From positions 868,001 through 932,000 of the forward strand of contig NC_085890.1 of the NCBI RefSeq assembly GCF_035222375.1: a stretch of 64,000 bases of DNA, read 5' to 3'. Source of the stretch: Podospora pseudocomata (lineage: Eukaryota; Ascomycota; Sordariomycetes; Sordariales; Podosporaceae). Shown here piece after piece: positions 49,284-58,184 of this stretch. Within the stretch, counting starts at the first letter, position 1, and each line of letters begins with the position of its first letter. Under the pieces are notes generated by a model, which worked only from the letters and a program-made list of their open reading frames with translations, did no database searches and had not been told where the DNA came from. Both the position numbers and the translations under genes were made by a program.

Positions 49284-52200
49284 ATGCCACCGAGCAAAGC
49301 TCCCACCCCACGGACGTCGCGCAATAGTCGCGGCCTGCGAAACAGTCCCTTCGTCGAGAGGACTCCCGTCGTCAGACGATCGTCGAGACGCTCCACCAAA
49401 GGCACCACTCCTGCCAGCACCAAAGCCGTCGACAGTTTCACCGAGCTCCCCGAGCCGGCGACTCCGACTCCGGTCGTTCGGTCTGTGAATATCCAGACCC
49501 CTTGCCCTCGACCTGGGCTCGCCGCATCCCCCAATCGTACCGAGCCTACTGAGCAGGTCCCTACCTCTCAAGCAACTACCTCTCTCGGACCCGTCGCCCT
49601 CGAGCCTATTCGAGAAGAGCAGCCGCCAAGGACACCAGCCGCTGCCTCCCCGATCAGCGCTGCCCCAGAGCAAGCGTCTATCACACCTGTCTCGTCATAT
49701 ACACCGACAGGTCCCAGCACTCATACCCCGCCTGCCCAGCGGAAGGTCTCGCCTCTCCAGTACCGGCGTATTGCCTTGATAAAAGGAACCCCCGTCAAGC
49801 CTGTCAAGAAGGCTGGCCCAGTAACACCCATCTACCGTCCAACGAGATTCCTCACAAGACTGGTCGACCGAACACCTGCCCCGAAACCCCCTCCTACCCC
49901 TCGGAGCGAAGGTCATGAAACCCGTCGGTTTGCAGAGCGCCGAGAACAAGAGGACGATGAGACCGAGTTTGCCAAGGGCATCTATCTGGCCATCCGCAAC
50001 GATCACCGCATGAGAGAGTGCTGGTGTCCAATACCCAACATTTACAACTCGAAAGAAGAAGCCGAGGCGGGATCGGGTCACCTTCGATTTTACATTAGCG
50101 ACACAAACGGCACCAAGTCCCTGCGTGTCCTCCAGAAGAAGGACGACTTCAACTGGCACTGCCACTGCGCCCAGGAGTACCACCCCGTGTGTTTCGAGCT
50201 CCTGAACAAGAACGGGAAGCGGCCGGCTCAAGGTTCCGAGCTGGACCTGATTGCGCAGAATTCGGGCCTCAAAAATAGCGAGAACGTTAAGAAGGTTGTC
50301 AGCACACCGAGCGAGCCCACAGGAGAGGGGGAGAAGACAGAGCAAGAGAGTCGTTGGTCCATGTGGTTGCAAGCCCGTGGTCTTTTCGGTTCGGTAACCA
50401 CCATGATCAACCCGATTACCAACTTGATCGGCAAGCTTGTCGGCGCCGTGCGCGGTAACCACTATGAGACTGTCGATGTGCGCCGCACCAACGAGCAAGA
50501 TGGCACAATTGTTGTCAAGAGATTCAAGCGCCATCTGGGCGGAGCTGAGGAGGATGAAGTCGACGGCCTGGATTGGGTCAAGAACCCCACCGAGTACATC
50601 GGCGCTGAGAGACTCGAAAGACTTGCCGGCGATTTTGTCGGTCAAGCGACACTTGTTCAGGAAGGCAAGATTGTCACCGGTCTTACGATCAAGGACATCA
50701 TGCAAGAGCAGCTTGCTGGCCAGGGCGTCATCGGCATCAGTGTTGCGATCTTCAAGTACCAAGAGATGCTTTTCGGCCCTGTGACTGCCGAATGGACCGA
50801 GGTGGAGAGAGCCGAGAGGTTTACGGAGGCGGTTAAGAGGTACATCCGTAACCTGCTGAGCACCATCGAGATGATGAGAAACATTTACAGCCCGGACAAC
50901 TTTGAGATTTTGAAGCAAGAGTTCCCCAAGCCCAGGTCTGGTTTGGGACTGGGCAACAACGAGTTCAGGCTTGCGGCGAGAAAAGCCGGGGAGTTTTTGC
51001 TGTTCTTCCAGTCTCTGGTCGACCTCATTCCCATGGACCTGGACATGGTCAAGACGGTTGGGCAGGTGATTGTCGATTTCGATGCCGTGGGCAAGAAGGA
51101 GTTGGTTCCGAGCTTGGTTGCCGTCGCCGCAGCCCCGGTTGGGACCATGCCTGGATTTTTCCCAGACGAGAAGCCTTCTGTCATGGAGGAGGTCCCCATC
51201 AAGGAGTTGGACATTCAGCCTCTGTATGAATACAGATATCCGTCACCGGACCCCTCCGAATCGGACAGCACACCGGGCGAGCCGGGCGACTACCGTCTGA
51301 TTGCCAAACCGAGGGGCATCTTGAAGGCTTCCAAGACATGGAGTGTTCCTTCCACGCCTAAGTATGTCCCCACGCCACAAAAGAGCCGCAAGCTGGTGTT
51401 TGAGAGCCCAATCTCGAGGTTCATTGCGCCCTCACATATCCCCTCCAGGGTCATGACTGCCAGAGAAGCCGAGCTGATAGTAGAGGCTGAGCGCAAGGCA
51501 GAGCTTTTAGGTGATGAGCACTCCCTCAAGGTGCTGGAGGCCACCATGACAACAAATTCGAGGCACAATGCCTCGCAAGACCAGTTCCGATGGAGCGCCC
51601 GCGGGCCTGAACTGGAGAAGGACGACAAAGAGATGGGTCTGTCCCGTTATTATCAAAAGTATGGCAAGTTCCTCGACGATGCGAGGGAGGATCTCGAGCA
51701 ACGCAGTGAGAGGAGGAAAAGGAAGCTGGAGCAGGAGGAGAGGTCCATTTACAGGATGACTCCCCTGAAGCGAGAGATTCGCATCCCCCGGCCGCCGCAG
51801 TTTACGACTGCCGAGAGGAGGCGCAGAGCGGCGGAGGCGGCGGCGTCGATGCCCTCTCCCGAGCCGGACAGCCCTATCTCTTTCAGCCCGTGGTACAAGC
51901 GGTTTACCGGCAGGGGATATCGTGAAGAGCCGATAGAAGATGACGATGAGGGGGGTTATGTTATGGCCAAGCCTGCCCGCACCAAGCCTGCCCAGACCTC
52001 GCGGTTTCAGGGGGTGGAATCGGACGACGAGGGCAACGTGGTCACGTCGGAGTCTAGCCCGGGGAAGGTGCAGCCGGCTACTCCAGCGCATGTCCTCGAC
52101 CTGCTTTCTTCGCCAACCACCACCAAGGTGAAGGTGAAGCCGCGATTCAATCATCAGGATGACAAGCTAGTCGTCGACTTGACGAGTTTGCCAACGGGCA

Positions 52201-53345
52201 GTGCACAGCGGGTCGTCAACCCCAACGTTCAGGCACAGGTTATCACCGAGCGCGTCACCAGGACCAGCTCGAGAGAAGCCACAAAAATCCTGTTTGGCTC
52301 AGATCCTGACTCGGATCCTGAGGATGCCGCCCTCATAGCGTCAAGAGCGGAAGAAGAGCGTGCCGAGCTTGCTCGTAAAAAGAAGGAGGAGGAGGAGCAG
52401 CTTCGGCAGAGGTATTTGAATCAAGAGAAGGAAGCCGCGGCGAGGAAGGCGAGGGAGGAGGAAGCGAAGAGGAAAGCTGCCGAGGTGGAGAAGGACAAGA
52501 AGGCAAAGGAGGCGCAAAAGGTTGCCGAGAGGATCAAGAGGGTGGAGGGGATGAAGCTGAGGGCTCCTCTCAGGCCTCTGCACGGACCGGTGTCGGAGCT
52601 GTGGGAGGCGGCGGTGAGCGAGCTCGGCAACCAGCCGGCGGATCAGGTGATGGCCAAGTTTCCCAACGGCCGGGTAGAGGGACAGCTGACGAGGTTCGAT
52701 CTTTATGAGCGGCTCACGCGGCAAGGTCCCGACGGGGAAGACGTCTGGCTCAACGACCAGGTCATCATGGCGGCGCTGAGGCACATGGTGCTGACGGTGG
52801 ACAAGAAGATGGGCGGGACCAAGGAGCGGCCCAGGGTGGCGTGCCTGGACAGTTACTTTTGGAAGATGCTCGTCGTGGACAAGAAGGGGGTGGATCCCAT
52901 GATGCGGGCGGCGAAGCGGCAGGCGGGGCTGACGCCCGAGAACTTTTACGAGTGCGCGTTCGTGCTGGTGCCGATTTGCGAGAATAGTCACTGGACGCTG
53001 GGGGTGATTAGACCGGATTTGAAGGTGGTGTATCACCTTGACTCGCTGGGGCCGGGGGGCGGGGAGAAGGCGAAGAAGCTTCTGGGGATTGCGGCGTTGA
53101 TTTCGGGGGGGAAGTGGAAGAGGGACGAGTGGGAGGATGTGAGCGAGTTTATTCGGAGCCCGAGGCAGAGGAACGGGAATGACTGCGGGGTGTGCACGAT
53201 TACGAATGCGGAGTGTGTGCTGAATGGGATCGTGCCGGCGGAGGCGTGGTTGGCGAGGGAGATGGGGCAGTTGAAGAGGAGGTGGATTGCGGCCATGTTG
53301 ATGAATGGGGGGTATGAGGGGGAGTTTAGTTTGGAGGGGATTTAG
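49284..53345 (+). CDS. Ulp1-family SUMO-specific cysteine protease (peptidase C48)
   Basis: An intronless ORF of 1353 aa from the ATG at 49284 (cagaaATGcc). The frame is open to an earlier ATG at 49029, which would add 85 residues with a hydrophobic stretch; I prefer 49284 because the upstream DNA looks like a pyrimidine-rich leader. The N-terminal third is Pro/Ser/Thr/Arg-rich. A Cys/His-containing segment (ECWCPIPN, NWHCHCAQEYHPVC) sits near residue 245-300, then a helical middle. An Ala/Glu/Lys coiled-coil precedes the catalytic domain of the last 240 residues. Catalytic residues are His1236 (NSHWTLGVI), Asp1253 (YHLDSLG), Gln1295 and Cys1301 (RQRNGNDCGVC), in the order of the C48 family. 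Such enzymes mature SUMO precursors or remove SUMO from nuclear targets. Its length suggests a regulated, scaffold-bearing member; substrate preference cannot be read from sequence. Confidence 0.93.
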   Translation: MPPSKAPTPRTSRNSRGLRNSPFVERTPVVRRSSRRSTKGTTPASTKAVDSFTELPEPATPTPVVRSVNIQTPCPRPGLAASPNRTEPTEQVPTSQATTSLGPVALEPIREEQPPRTPAAASPISAAPEQASITPVSSYTPTGPSTHTPPAQRKVSPLQYRRIALIKGTPVKPVKKAGPVTPIYRPTRFLTRLVDRTPAPKPPPTPRSEGHETRRFAERREQEDDETEFAKGIYLAIRNDHRMRECWCPIPNIYNSKEEAEAGSGHLRFYISDTNGTKSLRVLQKKDDFNWHCHCAQEYHPVCFELLNKNGKRPAQGSELDLIAQNSGLKNSENVKKVVSTPSEPTGEGEKTEQESRWSMWLQARGLFGSVTTMINPITNLIGKLVGAVRGNHYETVDVRRTNEQDGTIVVKRFKRHLGGAEEDEVDGLDWVKNPTEYIGAERLERLAGDFVGQATLVQEGKIVTGLTIKDIMQEQLAGQGVIGISVAIFKYQEMLFGPVTAEWTEVERAERFTEAVKRYIRNLLSTIEMMRNIYSPDNFEILKQEFPKPRSGLGLGNNEFRLAARKAGEFLLFFQSLVDLIPMDLDMVKTVGQVIVDFDAVGKKELVPSLVAVAAAPVGTMPGFFPDEKPSVMEEVPIKELDIQPLYEYRYPSPDPSESDSTPGEPGDYRLIAKPRGILKASKTWSVPSTPKYVPTPQKSRKLVFESPISRFIAPSHIPSRVMTAREAELIVEAERKAELLGDEHSLKVLEATMTTNSRHNASQDQFRWSARGPELEKDDKEMGLSRYYQKYGKFLDDAREDLEQRSERRKRKLEQEERSIYRMTPLKREIRIPRPPQFTTAERRRRAAEAAASMPSPEPDSPISFSPWYKRFTGRGYREEPIEDDDEGGYVMAKPARTKPAQTSRFQGVESDDEGNVVTSESSPGKVQPATPAHVLDLLSSPTTTKVKVKPRFNHQDDKLVVDLTSLPTGSAQRVVNPNVQAQVITERVTRTSSREATKILFGSDPDSDPEDAALIASRAEEERAELARKKKEEEEQLRQRYLNQEKEAAARKAREEEAKRKAAEVEKDKKAKEAQKVAERIKRVEGMKLRAPLRPLHGPVSELWEAAVSELGNQPADQVMAKFPNGRVEGQLTRFDLYERLTRQGPDGEDVWLNDQVIMAALRHMVLTVDKKMGGTKERPRVACLDSYFWKMLVVDKKGVDPMMRAAKRQAGLTPENFYECAFVLVPICENSHWTLGVIRPDLKVVYHLDSLGPGGGEKAKKLLGIAALISGGKWKRDEWEDVSEFIRSPRQRNGNDCGVCTITNAECVLNGIVPAEAWLAREMGQLKRRWIAAMLMNGGYEGEFSLEGI

Positions 53346-54127
53346 TGGGGGAGGGGGTGGAAGAAAAGGAAAATAATAATAAAAAAAATATAAAAAAAAT
53401 TAATGTGTGGGATTAGATGGCGTTGACAATACCATTTGAAAGAGGGTTGTTGGGTCATGGTGTTGGAAAAGGGGTGTATTATATGGTTTTTTTATATTTT
53501 TTTTTCACATGGCGTTTTGCGGGATTGGGGTGAAGTTTACATAAACTGGGGAGTTTTAGCACAAGGAAAAAGGAGTCTGGGGGTGGGATCTGGTGATGAT
53601 TTTTGTGGTGTTTCAAGGTCTGGGTCTGGTTCTGGGATTGGGAAAGAGGAGTTTAAAGATCTGGGTGGTTTCAGTGGGAATAAGGGGGGGTTGGCGTTCT
53701 TGTTTTTGTTTTGTTTTCATGTGAATCCTGGGAGGAAAGATGATCTGGTTGCTGGGGGGGAGTTGGGGGGCTCGCTTCTGAGGATTTCGGTTGTTGTTTT
53801 TCTTGCTGGGGAAATAGGGGGAATAGGGGAGAGGGGGGGGTCGATATTGTTACATTGTGGGATATTTTGTTGGAATAATACAATGCATTATGGACAAGAT
53901 AATGCGAGAATACTGCGGCCGAGTCGTGAAATTTGATGTTGGTTTGGTGGTGATTTGGGTGGCTTTTGCGTTGGGGTGGATGGGGTTTGTGATATTTTTG
54001 TAGGGGTTTATATGGACTTTGAACTGGAAGGCCTGAGAGGTGTTTGACTTGGTGAGAAGGAGGGTTTGAGGGCAAAGCTTTGGAGGGTTTAAGGGGCATT
54101 TTATGTGTCCGAAGCTCCTTCTGTTGA
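53346..54127. other. G/T-rich 3' flank of the protease gene
   Basis: A- and T-homopolymer-rich immediately after the stop (53370-53510), then strongly G/T-rich on the plus strand. The 166-codon plus frame at 53436-53936 is a Gly/Phe-rich translation of this composition and is not supported as a gene. Confidence 0.55.
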
Positions 54128-54169
54128 TCCGCATCAGCCTACGCCCCGCTGACGGCCCGGCCTCTCGCA

Positions 54170-54513
54170 ATGCTAATCGTGAGCGCCGTGCGAGAAAGGG
54201 TAGCTTGCCGCAATGCTTGCTGCTGCAGCGCCGAGGAGGATGACAGCGCTCCTGCTGAGGAGGCTGACGGTGCTTCGACCGCCGTCTCTGTGGACCAGGA
54301 GGGCGTGGCTGCCGAGGAGCCCTCTGCCGAGTAAGTTAGTGGTAACATCAACCCTACTTCTATCAGTGAGAAGAGTGTTGTGGTTTGGTCCGGAAGGTCT
54401 CTCGGTCTCTACTAACTAACTAAGATGACGCCAGCAGCGTCGACATCTCCACTCCCGCCCCTGCCAACCAGGCACACACCAGTCCCACCAAGACTGTAAG
54501 AACTAGGTCTTGA
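54170..54513 (+). CDS. Possible small two-exon gene or decayed gene 3' end
   Basis: From an ATG at 54170 a frame runs into an acidic stretch (SAEEDDSAPAEEADGASTAV) and reaches a good donor, GA|GTAAGT at 54331. A tandem CTAACTAACTAA branch region follows. Acceptors at 54434 and 54437 (CCAGCAG, a NAGNAG pair) both keep the frame, giving DSVDISTPAPANQAHTSP and a TGA at 54511-54513. The spliced product would be 79 or 78 aa. The frame is already open from 54128, and an alternative frame just upstream reads ASRNANRERRARKG. That frame change suggests a broken larger gene whose 5' part is lost. No homology is recognised. Confidence 0.35.
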
Positions 54514-57305
54514 TGTTGGGTTGGAGTCGATTTGGAGTTGGGTTGTATTTGAGACTATGTTCATCCCAGCTTTGAAGAGGTCATCCCAACATTGACATTG
54601 CGAATCGTAAGGGGACGCTGCCGAGAGAGACAGTGTTGTGAGGAGACGGTCTAGGGATTTATTTGTGGACGCTTAAGGTTGGTTTGGAGACTGCTTGAGA
54701 TTGGTGTGTAAACGCTTACAAATTGTTGTAAGCTTGATCAAACATGGTGGGCAGATGAAATCTTAAACTCAAGGAAACGCTGATTTTTGTGTAATATCCT
54801 TGAGTGAATGCTTTGTGTATTGGTCTGTAGACAGACGCTTGGTGTGGTGAGCAGGCGAAATGGAATCTCTGGCAGTAGTATACAGCATGATCTGTAGTCT
54901 AGGCTGTAGGCGTAAGTGCTGAAGGTGGTGATGTTGCTGTTGAGGATATGGTGTTTCTGGCTGATGCGGTTGGCTTGGCTGATGGCTTTGTTTGTGTGAC
55001 TGGAAAGTCATATCAGTGCTGAAGATAGGCGATCTATAGGTAGCTGGGATGGAGAGTGAGGCCAGCCATGCTTGTGTTGAGATTGAGCACCAAGACGTTG
55101 ACCGCTGAGAATGAGGACTCTAATTGTGGGCAAGAGGTTTTTGAAATGCTGGATAGTATTGCGAGTCTTTGATTCGGTGGCAGTCTAAAAGGTGTGCACG
55201 TCGAAGCAAGCGACCTGCAGTACCCAGCAGATATTCTGGAGAGGAAACGCTGCTGGTCGTCGACGAACTTGGTGGAGCAGCGGTGCTGTTTGCTATGTCC
55301 TGGGAGGAGCCTCCCGCCTTAGATCCTAATAGTCCACCGCCAAGGCGGGAGGATATGCTAACTGCATGGAGTGGTTAGAGAGAACCCCATGTCTTGGTCA
55401 TGATTTCTTATACGATCATGATGCGGATCTTTGATGTAATGATATATTTGGGGAAGTTGCCTGGATGGAAGAGGATATCCGGTAGTATTTTCCTCGCGGT
55501 CTCGTTCTTCAAAACCCAGTGGTATGTCCCAAATGTGATGATATTGTACGTACCCAATCTGGGGAAGTCTTCTTCGGCTTCGAAGAGGAGTTCAGGCAAC
55601 ATCTTATAGCAAACCTTGTTTTGGATCACGCAGGCATAAGTCCCCAGGGTCAAATATTCTTATGGATGATATACTGGTTCTGTCCGACGCAATTCTCTTA
55701 CCCTTCTACTTAACTCGTTTGTTACAGCGGAGTAAAAAGGCTACACGTCCGTTAATAGGAGGATAATCTTGATGATCTTGGAATGGCTCTTTTGTTTGCC
55801 CTTTTTGAGGTTGAGCGATCTTTCTGGCGGGAAACATGACGATGGCAGGACGAGCTACTAAAGTAAACGATATTGAAATAAAGGAGAGGCCAGTGTCGAT
55901 TAGTGAGCGGTATCGGGCATCGACAGAGCAACACTAAGTTCGATATCATGTGCGACAATAAAGCTTCGTTGGATTGGAGGTGAGTTGTGGTAAGGGAAGA
56001 TATCGGTAAGCATGGCATACTGATCACTCCGTCTTTATATTATTCGTAGAGTGGGATATATAGTAATAAAATGCAGGCAGTAGTGGGAATGTTGTGTAGG
56101 TAGGTGGTGGTGGGTATTTAGAAGAGGGTGCCTGGGAAGATGGATGAGGCAAGAGGGGCATTGTCTTCGTCTTCATTTAATCATATCAAACACACTTGGT
56201 AAAACTAAGATGGGAGGTAAATAACTAGTCGATATAGCAGGATCGTAAAACATTTTTTCTTTGGTAACCAATCACCCAAAACAGAACAGGACAGGTCTCT
56301 TTGAACGTTTTGTCGGATATCTTCAACAGTAGATAGGTACATAGCAATTTCTATACTTGCTCTATTCTAGACATATCTAAACTGTGAAGAGGCTATATCA
56401 CAAATGATCCTCTTCACCACTGCCCCTATTAAAAGACACTCAATCTAGGTAGGGAGATATTCCAATACCAAACAAAATCACACAATACAACCCCCTCAAA
56501 GAAACTCTAACCAAATCCACCACACAAAGACTCTCCAGTTCCCCTTAATAACAACAATCTCAGTCAAGTCTATTCACCTCTTTGTTACATCGCCAGCTCC
56601 AACCATCTTCATCAATTTGATGCATGTCACTCAAATCACAGAAACCAACATTGATCTTCTTCAACAACATCGATAATCTTATTATCATTGCCCTCCCCCG
56701 AGAGGCCGCCCCCCCCCTCCCCCCCCCAAACAACCCCTTTTCCCATATCTCATACATACAAAGGTATCATCAAGAAAGAAAGAAAAACTCTAATTCATAC
56801 AACAACAACACCCCTCCCCATTACGCAATGTGTGTGGTGTGTGTTTGAATAATGCAAGTCTTTTTCCCATCCCTCTTAAACCCCCCTCCCCCTTCCCCCC
56901 CTCCCCTTCCATAGAATATGCATTGAAAAACGCCCGCTTGCTTGCTTGCTTTTATTTCGTCCCATGCACCCAACCAATCCAGAATACAAATTATAAATAA
57001 ATAAAAAACCCCCCGTCGTCCCCCCCAAACCACCCTTATGTATGCATGTTCATATACCATACCATGCCCCGTACCATGCCTGTGACCACGTGTGAATCAT
57101 CAAAATCCGTTTGTTTGTTTATTGAGTGTTGATGGTTTTGGTTTTGCGTGAGCAAAATTCCAGCAAAAGTCACACACTCTGCCATGACTCGCTGGAACAA
57201 AAAAAATCTAAAATGTCGACATAAAAAAAAACGTCGGGGTATTTGTTGAAAAAGTTTTGCGCAAAATAGAAAAAATGTGACGAGACTAAAAAGCTGTCTT
57301 GCCGT
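54514..57305. other. AT-rich intergenic region, 2.8 kb
   Basis: Noticeably more AT-rich than the rest of the window, with short frames only. It contains a degenerate direct duplication at 55438-55660 (listed). The 3' part, 56.4-57.3 kb, is rich in C- and A-homopolymers and probably includes the 3' UTR of the RGS-locus transcript on the minus strand. No gene is supported. Confidence 0.5.
55438..55660. repeat. Degenerate direct duplication of about 100-120 bp units
   Basis: Two adjacent units start GTAATGATATA and GTGATGATATT and share GGGGAAGT, GAAGAGGA and a terminal GT(C)CCA..(G)CAAAT-type end. In minus-strand translation they repeat K[IM]LP[DE][IL]LF...FP...Y.IIT. Divergence is substantial, so this is an old duplication. 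Confidence 0.45.
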
Positions 57306-58184
57306 TCAATGCATCGATGGACGGGCAAGTTCCCGAGGACCCAGACTGAGAACCTTTTGCAAAAGACTCCGCTTGCCACCCTGCGCCCGGCGAAACTCTA
57401 GGTTAGAGCAGCAAGCCATGACACCGGGGGCCGCCGTCTTGTTGTTCAGCTCGGCTTCCCATCCATAGGGATCCTCATCAGGCGAGAGGCTGGGGGAGCG
57501 GTCGGGATCAAAAGACAGGCAGGAGCTGCGGTCGGATTCATCAGTGGGGCCTGCCGGTGACAGGTAGTGGGAAAAGTCCGTCATCGAGAGTCGCATGGAC
57601 GAGTGCTTTGAGGACAAGGTGCTGTCGAGAGTGCTTTCCATGGATTCGTCCTTCAACTTGATGGCACCCTTGCTACCCGTGCCGCAACAGCCGTACATGG
57701 GGCTCACTGTCCGCGTGCTGTTGGTGGCAACGCAGTCCATCGATGGCACTTGGGGAGAGGCAGCCGGTGTAATCACGGGTGCGGCGCCGGATGTGGTGCT
57801 CTGAGGTCTGCAGCACATGTTGCTCTTGATCGAGCTGTCTTGGGGGTTCGCGGGGATCTTGACCCGAACTCGGGGGCGCAAGAAGCGCCTCTTGGTGCCC
57901 ATATTCCATCCGCGCGTCGGATATGGGACAAAACCTTTTGCGGCCATGCCGTTCTTGTGAAGCCCGCTACATTGCTGAGGAATACCAACACCCTGGCTCA
58001 CGTTCCCCGTCGCGGGAACCGGAAAGCGCTTCCCTGGGTGCGGCTCCTCCCACTCGACTGACGAGCGCAGGGTCGATGAAATGGAGTGAACCTTTTCGTC
58101 GAAACCCGTCATTGTCTTGCCTGCTGGGGCATGTTGGTGAGAGGATGTAGCGGGGTCCTGTGGGATCGACACGACCTCTGTTTC
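57306..58184 (-). CDS. Ser/Cys-rich open frame in phase with and directly after the RGS stop codon
   Basis: 292 codons stay open from the base after the RGS TAG (58187-58185) to a TGA at 57308-57306, in the same reading frame. The first ATG is at 58112 (MTGFDEKVHSISSTLRSSVE). The protein is Ser/Pro-rich with cysteine pairs (NMCCRP, MYGCCGTG, MACCSN), a basic TKRRFLRPRVRVKIP block and a region SLSPDEDPYGWEAELNNK before the end KRSLLQKVLSLGPRELARPS. The composition looks coding. There is no room for a separate promoter (72 bp gap to the ATG), so it is either a C-terminal part of the RGS protein reached by splicing or readthrough, or a separately started ORF. No known domain is recognised. Confidence 0.55.
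   Translation of the reverse strand, partial: ETEVVSIPQDPATSSHQHAPAGKTMTGFDEKVHSISSTLRSSVEWEEPHPGKRFPVPATGNVSQGVGIPQQCSGLHKNGMAAKGFVPYPTRGWNMGTKRRFLRPRVRVKIPANPQDSSIKSNMCCRPQSTTSGAAPVITPAASPQVPSMDCVATNSTRTVSPMYGCCGTGSKGAIKLKDESMESTLDSTLSSKHSSMRLSMTDFSHYLSPAGPTDESDRSSCLSFDPDRSPSLSPDEDPYGWEAELNNKTAAPGVMACCSNLEFRRAQGGKRSLLQKVLSLGPRELARPSMH

Noticed and set aside
49695-50918. 407-codon minus-strand open frame
   Set aside because: Antisense shadow of the Ulp1-like protease ORF.
53436-53936. 166-codon plus-strand frame after the protease gene
   Set aside because: Gly/Phe-rich translation of G/T-rich 3' flank; no start context or domain.
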